Made by a program: the position numbers and the translations under genes
The notes under the pieces: generated by a model
Told to the model about the DNA's origin: nothing
Database searches by the model: none
Seen by the model: only the letters and a program-made list of their open reading frames with translations
In this document: one piece after another, positions 37,890 to 46,961 of the stretch
How the letters are laid out: the number at the start of each line of letters is the position of its first letter
How positions within the stretch are numbered: position 1 is the first letter of the stretch
Source: JABCZZ01 sp964454545
Lineage (GTDB): Bacteria > Pseudomonadota > Alphaproteobacteria > Rickettsiales > JABCZZ01
Length of the DNA: 64,000 nt
Direction of reading: 5' to 3'
Assembly: GCA_964454545.1 (NCBI GenBank)
Contig: CAYVTI010000008.1
Coordinates: forward strand, 1-64,000

Positions 37890-38305
37890 TTTTTAATCTT
37901 ACACCAGAGCATACTTTTTCCTGTCTATTACCTCTTTACGATACCGTTCTTTATCCTTATCGGAAATGATTGGTTCAACGAGCACTGGCACATGAGGAAT
38001 ATATCCGGCCTGATAACGTTCTTCATTACCAATACCTTCTTGACCTGCTTTGGCTGCACTATCCTTTATAGCCCCATTTTTACATAAACATACCGCAATA
38101 TTATATTTCTATGGCCGTACTTGTTATTACCTTGCTTATCTCGATTGCGGTCTGGAAGCTTGTGGAGATTCCAATCACCTTATGGTGGCATTCATGTTTT
38201 GAGAATAATGTTGCGTCTGATTTAGAAATGAGCCGCACAGACAGCACGGTACAGCGTGCTATACCCTCCGGAGACAGGAAATCAATAAATTCTTGGAGCG
38301 GGTGA
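37890..38305 (+). pseudogene. Remnant of an acyltransferase-3-like membrane protein
   Basis: Two hydrophobic fragments in different frames. The first (about 37890-38087) reads as membrane segments (LFPVYYLFTIPFFILIGND, ITNTFLTCFGCTILYSPIF) and stops at TAA 38085. The second, from about 38084, reads VLVITLLISIAVWKLVEIPI, like the last helix of OafA/WecH-type acyltransferases, which typically ends in (F/V)E(K/I/L)P. No start codon with a ribosome-binding site is present and the second frame runs into the tRNA-Gly gene on the opposite strand. This fits a gene decayed by deletion and frameshift. The identification is tentative. Confidence 0.45.
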
Positions 38306-38367
38306 TGGGAATCGAACCCACGTATTCAGCTTGGAAGGCTGATGTTCTACCATTGAACTACACCCGC
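38294..38367 (-). tRNA. tRNA-Gly (anticodon TCC)
   Basis: On the minus strand the sequence starts GCGGGTGTAGTTCAATGG and folds into a cloverleaf: 7-bp acceptor stem GCGGGTG/CACCCGC, D arm, anticodon loop CTTCCAA with TCC anticodon, and T arm GTGGGTTCGATTCCCAT. The discriminator base is T and CCA is encoded (38296-38294). It reads GGA and GGG glycine codons. The gene stands alone. Confidence 0.95.
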
Positions 38368-38468
38368 TGAAATCTCGCTGAACCGTAACGAGAGTTTATA
38401 TAATAGCCTAACGAAGACAGTTGCATATACGCAATCAGCAGCAAATACAATATAAAATTGCCTCATCG

Positions 38469-39326
38469 TTACCCTCGCCGTTTCTGCTCGATCTTCTCGC
38501 CGAGCGCCATTTTGACGAGGTAATTGAATTCCGCGCCGTAGATGAAGATGATATTGCTGATATAGAAAAAGAGCAGCGTTGCGATAATTCCGCCCAGAGA
38601 GCCGTAAATCAGGCTCACCTGGTTAAACTGGGAAATATAGAGCGAAAGCAGGTGCGCAGCGCCAATCCACAGCGCCGTGACGATCGCAGCGCCGGGAACG
38701 ACGGCATGAATGTTCTGCTTGATGTTGGGCAGGAAGTAATAAGCCGCGGATACGACGATGAATATGGCGCCGATGGAGATATAGGCGATCAGGTTGCCCG
38801 TGCTGGCGTCAAAGTGGAAATGCTTGCCGAACAGTTGCAGGATACTTTCCGAAATAATCGGTATGATGACCAGTATGATCATGAAGGTAACCAGTATGAA
38901 CGATACGATCAGGGTCTGGGCGATGGAGAGAAGCCGCCGCCAGATATAGGCGGGCGGGCTGGTGACATGGTAGGCGCGGTTGAGTACGGTGCGGTAGCCT
39001 TCCACCTCGGAAGAGGCTGTCCATAATGCGCCAAGAATGGATATGGTGAGCAGACCCTGCGGCGGGCCGGAAATAATCTCGGCGATACGCGGTCTTAACG
39101 CTTTCACCATGTCCGGCGGCAATTGCGAAAATATGAGTTTTATAAATTCCATTCCTGCCTGGCCTTCACCCAGGAAACCTGCGAGCGCGAAGACGAAGAC
39201 CAGGAAGGGGAACAAGGCAAGAAGACCAAGAAACGCTAGGTAGCCGGCATGCTCAATACCGTCATGCCGGATGGTATTATAACCCGCCTTATATGCGGAA
39301 ATTGCTATGGTTTTTGCCGAAAGCAT
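38469..39326 (-). CDS. YihY/BrkB-family inner-membrane protein
   Basis: A 285-residue protein with about six membrane helices, matching the YihY family formerly called ribonuclease BN. Features are AYLAFLGLLALFPFLVFVFA near the start, LLTISILGALWTASSEVEG with the following LNRAYHV, and the C-terminal SLIYGSLGGIIATLLFFYIS. Members are implicated in virulence in Bordetella (BrkB) and in transport, but no activity has been firmly established. It is monocistronic and divergent from apaG, with a 45-base gap that must hold both promoters. Confidence 0.9.
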   Translation of the reverse strand: MLSAKTIAISAYKAGYNTIRHDGIEHAGYLAFLGLLALFPFLVFVFALAGFLGEGQAGMEFIKLIFSQLPPDMVKALRPRIAEIISGPPQGLLTISILGALWTASSEVEGYRTVLNRAYHVTSPPAYIWRRLLSIAQTLIVSFILVTFMIILVIIPIISESILQLFGKHFHFDASTGNLIAYISIGAIFIVVSAAYYFLPNIKQNIHAVVPGAAIVTALWIGAAHLLSLYISQFNQVSLIYGSLGGIIATLLFFYISNIIFIYGAEFNYLVKMALGEKIEQKRRG

Positions 39327-39371
39327 GCTTGTTCCCTTGATATTTTATACAGTTAATCCTATATAGGGTAT

Positions 39372-39764
39372 ATGTATACCAAAACCACAAAAGATATAAA
39401 AGTGACCGTATTGCCTCATTATCTCGAGCAGCAATCTGAGCCGGATAATGACTGCTACGTATGGGCTTATACCATCCAGCTTGAAAATCACGGCAAGGAT
39501 ACCGTCAAGCTGGTGAACCGTTATTGGCGCATCACCGACGGCATGGGACGCGTGCAGGAAGTCCGCGGTCCCGGCGTGGTGGGGGAAACCCCCGTGCTAA
39601 AGCCGGGCGAAGCGTTCCAGTACACGAGCGGGGTACCGCTTAAGACTCCGTCCGGGATCATGGTCGGGCAATATGAGATGACGCTCGAGAACGGTGAGAA
39701 AATAGACGTCGCCGTTCCTGCCTTTTCGCTCGACAGTCCCTTTGGCATGCGCAGGCCGAATTAA
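39372..39764 (+). CDS. apaG: ApaG protein
   Basis: A 130-residue ApaG-type immunoglobulin-like domain protein, historically linked to Co2+ resistance and diadenosine tetraphosphate metabolism. The family motifs WAYTIQLENHG, VKLVNRYWRITDG, VRGPGVVGETPVLKPGE, FQYTSG and the final PAFSLDSP are present. The length is normal. The stop shares one base with the purE start (TAATG), so apaG-purE-purK form an overlapping operon, an arrangement that ties this protein to purine metabolism in this organism. Confidence 0.95.
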   Translation: MYTKTTKDIKVTVLPHYLEQQSEPDNDCYVWAYTIQLENHGKDTVKLVNRYWRITDGMGRVQEVRGPGVVGETPVLKPGEAFQYTSGVPLKTPSGIMVGQYEMTLENGEKIDVAVPAFSLDSPFGMRRPN

Positions 39765-40255
39765 TGAAAAAAGGGAAGCCGGCGCGCATCGCTATCATTA
39801 TGGGAAGCCAGTCTGACTGGGATACCATGAAATATGCCTCCGACCAGCTTCATTCCTTCGGCATTGAACATAGCAGCCATATCATTTCTGCGCATCGCAC
39901 ACCTAAACGTCTCTACGAATTTGCGCAGGAGGCGAAAGGGCAGGGCGTGAAAGTGATCATCGCGGGGGCGGGCGGCGCTGCGCACTTGCCCGGCATGGCG
40001 GCCTCGATGACGACTCTTCCGGTACTCGGCGTCCCCGTGGAAAGCGGCACGCTTAAGGGGCTCGACAGCCTGCTTTCAATAGCGCAGATGCCTGCGGGCG
40101 TTCCGGTCGGAACATTGGCCATTGGCAAGGCGGGAGCGAAGAACGCGGCATTGCTGGCGGCTTCCATCATCGCGCTTTCGGATGAGAAACTTGCGAAGAA
40201 GCTGGCGAAGTTCCGCGAAGAGCAAACCAAATCCGTAAAAAAGACTCCGCAATGA
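39764..40255 (+). CDS. purE: N5-carboxyaminoimidazole ribonucleotide mutase PurE
   Basis: A 163-residue class I PurE that converts N5-CAIR to CAIR in purine synthesis. It has the substrate loop IIMGSQSDWDTM, SAHRTPKRLYEFA with the catalytic-region His, AGAGGAAHLPGMAAS and the GVPVESGTLKGLDSLLSIAQMPAG block. The length matches the octameric bacterial enzyme. It shares one base with apaG and overlaps purK by ATGA; PurK makes its substrate. Confidence 0.97.
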   Translation: MKKGKPARIAIIMGSQSDWDTMKYASDQLHSFGIEHSSHIISAHRTPKRLYEFAQEAKGQGVKVIIAGAGGAAHLPGMAASMTTLPVLGVPVESGTLKGLDSLLSIAQMPAGVPVGTLAIGKAGAKNAALLAASIIALSDEKLAKKLAKFREEQTKSVKKTPQ

Positions 40256-41316
40256 CGATCGTTAAGCCAGGTTCCGTTATCGGTATCATTGGCGGCGGGC
40301 AACTGGGCCGCATGATGGCGATGGCTGCGGCGGAGCTCGGCTACCGGGTACATGTATTCACGGATGAGGCGGACTCTCCCGCTTCACACGTTGCCTGTAA
40401 AACTATCGTTGCTGATTATGCCGATAAGCAAACCCTGCTGGAATTTGCGAAGGGCGTGGATGTCGTAACCTTTGAATTTGAAAATATTCCGCATGAAAGC
40501 CTTGAGGTCTTGGAAAATGCGAAGCCGGTATTCCCCGGTGCGCATGTCCTGAAAATCAGCCGCAACCGCCTGCGCGAGAAAAATTTCGTGAACGATCTTG
40601 GGATCGGCACGGCGCCTTTCCGCAAGGTGACCAGCGCAGAGGAACTAAAAGAAGCGGTAAAGGAGCTTGGCGTTCCTTCCATCCTGAAAACCACGGAGCT
40701 TGGCTATGACGGCAAAGGGCAGGTAATGATAAAGCCTGGCAGCGATCTGGCTTCAATATGGAAGACCCTTCGCGCGCCGGAAGCTATTCTGGAAGGATTC
40801 GTCGATTTCCGGATGGAAATTTCGGTCATCGTGGCGCGTGGTGCGGATGGAAAATCCGTTACGTATGTTCCCGTGCAGAACATCCACAAAAACCATATCC
40901 TTGATATCACCCTGGCGCCTGCGCCGGTTGAAAAGCCGCTTGCTGATGAGGCAGAAAAGGTTGCGGTGAAGATAACTGAAGCCCTCAAGTTGCGCGGATT
41001 GCTTGCGGTGGAGATGTTTATCACCAGGGATGGAAAAATACTGGTGAACGAACTTGCGCCACGTCCGCATAACTCCGGTCATTGGACAATGGATGCCTGT
41101 ATTACCGGCCAGTTCGAGCAGATTATACGCGCCGTGTGCGGCCTGCCGCTGGGTAATCCTGAAAGACTTTGCGACGCGCAGATGAAAAATCTCATCGGTG
41201 ACGACGTGCTGAAAACAGACAAATACTTAAAGAACAAAAATGCCAAGCTGCATTTATACGGTAAGAGAGAAACCCGCTCAGGTCGTAAGATGGGGCATGT
41301 AACGATACTTGTATAA
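40252..41316 (+). CDS. purK: N5-carboxyaminoimidazole ribonucleotide synthase PurK
   Basis: A 354-residue ATP-grasp enzyme that carboxylates AIR to N5-CAIR using ATP and bicarbonate. The N-terminal GIIGGGQLGRMMA, the central ILKTTELGYDGKGQ glycine-rich loop, the FRMEISVIVARG strand and the catalytic ELAPRPHNSGHWTMDA signature are all present. The length is normal. It overlaps purE by ATGA, so expression is coupled. It is the last gene of the apaG-purE-purK unit. Confidence 0.97.
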   Translation: MTIVKPGSVIGIIGGGQLGRMMAMAAAELGYRVHVFTDEADSPASHVACKTIVADYADKQTLLEFAKGVDVVTFEFENIPHESLEVLENAKPVFPGAHVLKISRNRLREKNFVNDLGIGTAPFRKVTSAEELKEAVKELGVPSILKTTELGYDGKGQVMIKPGSDLASIWKTLRAPEAILEGFVDFRMEISVIVARGADGKSVTYVPVQNIHKNHILDITLAPAPVEKPLADEAEKVAVKITEALKLRGLLAVEMFITRDGKILVNELAPRPHNSGHWTMDACITGQFEQIIRAVCGLPLGNPERLCDAQMKNLIGDDVLKTDKYLKNKNAKLHLYGKRETRSGRKMGHVTILV

Positions 41317-41364
41317 TTGATTGATATTAAACACTAATATAAGTTAATGCGGCGGTTGTAATAT

Positions 41365-41391
41365 TATTCTACGTATTACATGCGTAGAATA
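41365..41391. promoter_or_regulatory. Perfect 9-bp inverted repeat upstream of the fic gene
   Basis: TATTCTACG at 41365-41373 and CGTAGAATA at 41383-41391 are exact inverted copies separated by 9 bases, about 55 bases before the fic start. This dyad is suited to a dimeric regulator and could be an operator controlling the fic gene. No T-tract follows, so a terminator for purK is less likely. Confidence 0.5.
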
Positions 41392-41445
41392 TACTTGCTT
41401 TTGCGGTGAATAATAGGCATAATATCCGCAAATAATGCGGTGATT

Positions 41446-42831
41446 ATGATAACATATATTCATGAGTTAAAAAACTGGCCTGAATTTACCTGGGATCAAA
41501 AACGGTTAGCGGGTCGCTTAGGGGCTGTTCACCAGCTTCAGGGGCGATTGCTTGAGCGGATGGAATCTCTGGGCTTTAAACTTCAAAAGCAAGCTGTTCT
41601 CCAGACACTTACAGAAGAGGTATTGAGGTCAAGCGAGATTGAAGGCGAAATATTGGATAAGGAGCAAGTGTGTTCTTCAGTTGCCCGCCACCTTGGTCTG
41701 GATGTTGGTGGTCTTGCTCCTGCCGATCGCCATGTTGAAGGTATTGTGGAGATGATGTTTGATGCCACACAGAATTTTGATGCACCGCTTACGTCAGAGC
41801 GTTTGTGTGCATGGCATGCCGCTTTATTTCCGACCGGACGAAGCGGTATGTCCAGGATTACAGTAGGTGCATGGCGTAATGATCGCACAGGACCGATGCA
41901 GGTAATCTCTGGGCCAATTGGACGTGAGCGAGTTCATTATGAAGCTCCTCCTGCTGCGAAACTTGAGAATGAAATGCAGATTTTCTTGGAGTGGTTCAAT
42001 AAAGATGATGGTGGCGACCTCATCATAAAAGCAGGAATCGCTCATTTGTGGTTTGTCACCATTCATCCATTTGATGATGGCAACGGTCGTATTGCGCGCG
42101 CCGTCACGGATATGGTGCTGGCACGTTCGGAAAAAAGCGCGCAGCGTTTTTATAGCATGTCAGCGCAGATTCAGCAGGCTAGAAATGATTATTATGATTT
42201 TCTCGAAGCGGCTCAGAAAGGCAGCATGGATGTTACTAACTGGCTGGATTGGTTTATTGGTTGTCTTGGGCGTGCCTTTGGCAATACGGAAATGATATTG
42301 GCTGGAACCCTCAGAAAATCCCGCTTCTGGAGACATTATCAGAATATATCTTTTAATGATCGGCAACGCCGTATTCTCAATCAGCTGTTTGATGGTTTTG
42401 AAGGAAAACTAACCTCATCCAAATGGGCAAAGCTTGCCAACTGCTCGCAGGATACTGCATTGCGCGACATTGACGAACTTTTTGGATGTTTTATTCTTAG
42501 CAAGAATCCCGAGGGTGGCCGTAGCACCAGTTATTCACTTAACGAGACACCCGCTGAAGTATTACACGCAGTTGCAAGATTTATATTATCCAATTCAGAC
42601 AAGTTTGTTCGAAACGGCATGTCGGTGCTAAGTGAAGAAGAAAAAAAGAAAAAACAACTGCGAAATGAAGAAATTGCGCGAGAGATTGCTTCGTTTGCCG
42701 ACCAATCTGCAAAGGGTGAGCGGGTAACGTATAATGAGTTTGATGTATTATTCTGGCAATTAAAGAACAATAATTTTCATGAATTTGATGATAATGCACT
42801 TCTAGTAATTAATTCAGTACTGGATGACTAA
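41446..42831 (+). CDS. Fic-domain AMP-transferase with self-inhibitory helix and extended C-terminus
   Basis: About 461 residues. The N-terminal region (about 1-90) resembles the DUF4172 head of long Fic proteins and holds the inhibitory-helix motif SSEIEGE at about 62, fitting (S/T)xxxE(G/N) of class II Fics. The catalytic motif HPFDDGNGRIAR at about 207 matches HPFx(D/E)GNGRxxR. A winged-helix-like segment follows (about 300-370, ILNQLFDGFEGKLTSSKWAK). The last 90 or so residues, Lys/Glu-rich then VTYNEFDVLFWQLKNNN, look like an extra tail beyond the usual 370 residues. Fic enzymes AMPylate target proteins; the target is unknown. ATG 41446 is chosen over GTG 41440. Confidence 0.9.
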   Translation: MITYIHELKNWPEFTWDQKRLAGRLGAVHQLQGRLLERMESLGFKLQKQAVLQTLTEEVLRSSEIEGEILDKEQVCSSVARHLGLDVGGLAPADRHVEGIVEMMFDATQNFDAPLTSERLCAWHAALFPTGRSGMSRITVGAWRNDRTGPMQVISGPIGRERVHYEAPPAAKLENEMQIFLEWFNKDDGGDLIIKAGIAHLWFVTIHPFDDGNGRIARAVTDMVLARSEKSAQRFYSMSAQIQQARNDYYDFLEAAQKGSMDVTNWLDWFIGCLGRAFGNTEMILAGTLRKSRFWRHYQNISFNDRQRRILNQLFDGFEGKLTSSKWAKLANCSQDTALRDIDELFGCFILSKNPEGGRSTSYSLNETPAEVLHAVARFILSNSDKFVRNGMSVLSEEEKKKKQLRNEEIAREIASFADQSAKGERVTYNEFDVLFWQLKNNNFHEFDDNALLVINSVLDD

Positions 42832-42832
42832 T

Positions 42833-44194
42833 TTATCCATGAATAATCTCGCCGTGCTGCGTATAATCTAACCCCATGCGCTGATCATTGTCAGAAAGCG
42901 ATAGCCCTATGGTTGCATGGATGATCTTAAGCAGGATATAGCTGATGATGCCGCAATAGGCGATGGTGATGCCGACCGAAAGAATCTGCACGAGAACCTG
43001 GTTGGTATTGCCCTCCAGCGCGCCTTTTGTGCCGCCGATGGCCTCAACCGCGAACACGCCGGTAAGTATCGCGCCGATAATGCCGCCGACGCAGTGGACG
43101 GCGAAAACATCGAGCGTGTCATCAATATTGAATTTATACTTTACACGTGTGGCAAGGCAGCAGCAGAGGCCTGCGGCAACGCCAATATAGAGCGCTCCCG
43201 TGATATCTACAAAACCTGAGGCTGGCGTGATGGCGACCAGACCGGCAACTGCGCCGGATACCACACCCAGTACAGTGGGTTTTTTCACCGTCATCCATTC
43301 GACCGCCATCCATGCGAGCGCGGCGGCGGCGGTTGTCACCTGGGTTACCAGCATTGCCATGCCTGCCCGATCTCCTGAAGCGACGGCGGAGCCAGCGTTA
43401 AACCCGAACCAGCCGACCCAGAGAAGCGCCGCTCCCGTTAAGCTCCATCCGATATTGTAAGGCGGGGTATGCTTGCGGCGGTGCTTGAAGTCAAAGCCCT
43501 GCCCGGCGACTATCGCCGCCATAACGCCTGCAATGCCCGCGTTGATATGCACTACGGTTCCGCCCGCATAGTCGAGCGTCAGGCCAAGGCCGAAAAGCCC
43601 GGCATATTTGTCAATGTTCGTGCCGCCCAGCCAGCCGTGATCGCCCCACACCCAGTGCGCGATGGGAATATAGACGAGCGTGAACCATGCGATGATGAAG
43701 ACCAGCATGGAGGAAAATTTGATGCGGGTGGCAACAGAACCAAGAATGAGGGCGCAGGTAATGGCGGCGAAGGTCAGCTGGAACATGATATACACGGATT
43801 CGGGAATGGTGGCGGCGAGCCCTGAAATGGATTTAAGCGTAAGGCCGTTCAGCATGAAGCGGCTGCTGCCGCCTAAAAACATAGTGTCACCCTTGGTGAA
43901 GGCAAGACTGTAACCATAGATGACCCAGAGAATGCTCACCACGCAGCAGATAACGAAACTTTGCGCAAGTACGCCCAGCACGTTTTCCCTGCTCACCATG
44001 CCGCCGTAAAACAGCGCCAGCCCCGGTATAATCATCATCAGCACGAATGCTGTGGACACCAGCATCCATGCCGTATCGCCGGAGTCTATTTTGGGAGCGG
44101 CGGGAGTGTCGGCAAAACCTGGCTGTGGAAAGACGAAGAACAGCGCAACAGATAAGAGTATCAAACCGGAATATGGCAGGTTTTTAATATTCAT
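42833..44194 (-). CDS. amt: Ammonium transporter Amt
   Basis: A 453-residue inner-membrane ammonia channel. A cleavable signal peptide (LLSVALFFVFPQPGFA) precedes the eleven-helix Amt fold. Motifs include DTAWMLVSTAFVLMMIIPGL, GLALFYGGMVSRENVL, DYAGGTVVHINAGIAG (signature with the pore His), and later AVHCVGGIIGAILTGVFA carrying the second pore His. The length is typical. No glnK/PII gene is adjacent, although amt is usually paired with it. The gene is convergent with fic, the two stops lying one base apart. Confidence 0.95.
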   Translation of the reverse strand: MNIKNLPYSGLILLSVALFFVFPQPGFADTPAAPKIDSGDTAWMLVSTAFVLMMIIPGLALFYGGMVSRENVLGVLAQSFVICCVVSILWVIYGYSLAFTKGDTMFLGGSSRFMLNGLTLKSISGLAATIPESVYIMFQLTFAAITCALILGSVATRIKFSSMLVFIIAWFTLVYIPIAHWVWGDHGWLGGTNIDKYAGLFGLGLTLDYAGGTVVHINAGIAGVMAAIVAGQGFDFKHRRKHTPPYNIGWSLTGAALLWVGWFGFNAGSAVASGDRAGMAMLVTQVTTAAAALAWMAVEWMTVKKPTVLGVVSGAVAGLVAITPASGFVDITGALYIGVAAGLCCCLATRVKYKFNIDDTLDVFAVHCVGGIIGAILTGVFAVEAIGGTKGALEGNTNQVLVQILSVGITIAYCGIISYILLKIIHATIGLSLSDNDQRMGLDYTQHGEIIHG

Positions 44195-44745
44195 TTTGAA
44201 CTCTTAGGTTTTGCTGTCATTGCGAGTTGCAGGACGATAATTAATCATTCTATTTCTATACAAGCTGCCCATGACTGTCAAATTCGCTCACCTTAACCTT
44301 TATGTCTCGGTCAGTTCAGTTCATATTCGCCAGTCTTATCATGGAGATATATTCTGGGCTATGTATGTTGCGGATAGCAATGATTTTAACACAATATTAA
44401 TATGGATGTGGTATAATTAAACTGCGGATGTGAAAGCACCGTTATTTCTTCCAATGAGGAAATTACGATATATAAGCTTGCCGATGTAACTCCGGAAGCC
44501 AGAATGGGAGAAATACGAGATAACATTTGAGAATAGTCAATACATCTATTAATGAAGCCTACAATGCGCATTTCTCCGTACCTCAGAGATTGGGAGACGC
44601 TGCCGCCTGTAAAGTTCGTGCAGTGCAGGATACTTTGCGGCGAAGCGTACGCAGAGGATTAGGTCATTTGCCAGGAGGCAATAGAGATGGATATACGCTG
44701 TAAGTGAGCCTTACTTGCAACCATCCCTTCAAATGTAAGCATGAA
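44195..44745. other. Intergenic region upstream of amt, without a supported gene
   Basis: A 551-base region. A half palindrome GTCATTGCGAG lies at 44216-44226. Two short open stretches near 44403-44530 and 44527-44703 (the second about 58 residues from a TTG) show no ribosome-binding site or recognisable motif; they could be gene remnants but I cannot support a call. The amt promoter must lie in the first 200 bases. Confidence 0.5.
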
Positions 44746-46778
44746 TCAACCGCTTTTTCTCTTCTTGGATGGCTTTTTTTGCGCCGTGGTCTTTTTACTG
44801 TTCTGCAATTTATCTATCTCGTTCCTCAGGCGCGCGGCTTCCTCAAATTCCAGATCGGCGGCGGCGGCGAGCATGCGCGTACGCAGGTTCTCGATATGCG
44901 CTTCGAGGTTCTTGCCCGTAAATTCGGGTATGGAATGATCGCTGTCGATACCGATCGTATAATGATCCTGCTCGTACACACTCTGCATAACGTCGCGGAT
45001 GGATTTTTTGACGGATGCGGGCGTAATGCTGTGTTTTTTGTTGTATTCCGACTGGATCCTGCGCCGACGCTCGGTCTCGTTAAGCGCCGCCTTCATCGAT
45101 CCGGTAATCCGGTCGGCATATAAAATAACTTTGCTGTCCACGTTGCGCGCGGCGCGGCCGATAGTCTGGATGAGTGATGTCTCCGAGCGCAGGAAGCCTT
45201 CCTTGTCGGCATCCAATATCGCCACCAGCCCGCATTCGGGGATGTCAAGCCCCTCGCGCAGCAGGTTCACTCCCACCAGCACGTCAAACTGGCCGAGCCT
45301 CAGGTTGCGGATGATTTCAATACGCTCCAGCGTATCGACGTCGGAATGCAGGTAGCTCACTTTGATGCCCGCCTCCTGCATGTATTCGGTCAGTTCCTCC
45401 GCCATGCGCTTGGTGAGCGTCGTCACCAGCACGCGGTTCCCGGCCTTTACCTGCTCATGGCATTCCGCCAGCAGGTCGTCCACCTGCGTGGCCACCGGCC
45501 TGATGATGCAGGGCGGATCGATAAGCCCGGTCGGGCGGATAATCTGCTCGACGACGACGCCTTTCGTTTGCCCCATCTCGTATTTGCCGGGGGTGGCGGA
45601 GACGAATACGGTCTGCGGGCGCATCCTGTCCCACTCCTCGAATTTGAGCGGGCGGTTGTCGAGGCAGGAAGGCAGGCGGAAGCCGTGCTCGGAAAGCACT
45701 GATTTGCGGGCGAAGTCGCCGTTGTACATGCCGCCGATCTGCGGCACGGTGACATGGCTTTCATCAATGAACAGCAAGGCGTTTCTGGGCAGGTACTGGA
45801 AAAGGGTCGGTGGCGGATCGCCGGGCTTGCCGCCGATGAGATGGCGGGAATAATTTTCGATGCCCTTGCACATGCCGGTTTCCATCATCATCTCAAGATC
45901 AAACGTAGTGCGCTGTTCCAGCCGCTGCGCTTCGAGCACGCGGCCTATCTTATGGTAATGCTCGAGCCGATCTTTCAGTTCCGCCTTGATGGTGGCGATG
46001 GCTCGCTCGAGCGTTGGGCGCGGTGTGACATAGTGGCTGTTGGCATAGACGGTGACCCCATCGAAAGTATGGGTCTTATGTCCGGTGAGCGCGTCGAAGG
46101 CGGTGATGGACTCTATGTCGTCGCCGAACATGGATATGCGCCAGGCCTGGTCCTCAAGGTGGGCGGGGAAGATGTCCACCGAATCGCCGCGCACGCGGAA
46201 CGTGCCGCGGTGGAAATCAATATCATTTCGCTCATATTGCAGATCGACCAGTTTCTTGAGCAATGCGGCGCGATCCATGCGGGTATGGGCCTTGAGCGCC
46301 AGCGTCATGTCCGAATAGGTTTCCGCCGAGCCGATGCCGTAAATACAGGACACCGACGCCACCACGATGACGTTGTCAGGATTTTCAAGCAGGCTGCGGG
46401 TTGCCGAGTGGNNNNNNNNNNCATACGGTCGATCTGCTCGTTGATGGACGAATCCTTCTCGATGAAGGTGTCGGTCCTGGGGATATAGGCTTCCGGCTGG
46501 TAATAATCATAGTAGGAGACGAAATATTCCACCGCGCTTTCGGGGAAAAACGACTTCATCTCGCTGTAAAGCTGCGCGGCAAGCGTCTTGTTATGCGCCA
46601 TGATGAGCGCCGGGCGCTGCGTCTTCTCGATGATATGTGCCATCGTGAATGTCTTGCCGGAGCCGGTGACGCCAAGCAGCACCTGATCGCGCTTCTGCTC
46701 CTTTAAACCTTCGGTGAGAGCGGCAATCGCCTGCGGCTGGTCGCCCGCTGGCGTGTAATCGGAATGTATTTTGAACAT
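44746..46778 (-). CDS. uvrB: Excinuclease ABC subunit B (UvrB), interrupted by an assembly gap
   Basis: About 675 residues of the damage-verifying helicase of nucleotide excision repair. The N-terminal part has the Walker A region LLGVTGSGKTFTMAHII and the beta-hairpin SYYDYYQPEAYIP, reaching EQIDRM at the 10-N gap. After the gap the frame moves and the protein resumes as HSATRSLLENPDNVIVVASV, then the helicase motifs (LLFIDESHVTVPQIGG, VFVSATPGKYE, IGRAARNVDSKVILYAD) and a C-terminal UVR domain. UvrB usually reads MRHSATR across this point, so the real gap is 2 bases, which restores the frame. The gene is whole, not frameshifted. Confidence 0.95.
46412..46421. other. Assembly gap (10 N), probably 2 real bases
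   Basis: Placed inside uvrB between ATG (Met of EQIDRM) and CCACTCG. Conservation of MRHSATR predicts only two missing bases (CG). Confidence 0.9.
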
Positions 46779-46961
46779 AGGGTAAAAATAAGGATTGTAG
46801 GACAGAGTTACAACACCTGTAAAAAAATATTTATTAATACACTGTATTTATTTCATGAATCTCACATTTCTTCTTTCGATTAATAGTTTTAATAAACAGT
46901 TAATAGTTTAAGACTATAATATTAATAATACTGCAGAATAGTGCTTTCGTAAGGGAGATTT

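Noticed and set aside
44403..44703. Two short open stretches upstream of uvrB's 3' end
   Set aside because: No ATG with a ribosome-binding site and no recognisable sequence; possibly remnants, but not supportable.
46305..46778. Apparent frameshift in uvrB
   Set aside because: Produced by the arbitrary 10-N gap; conservation across the gap indicates two missing bases and one intact gene.
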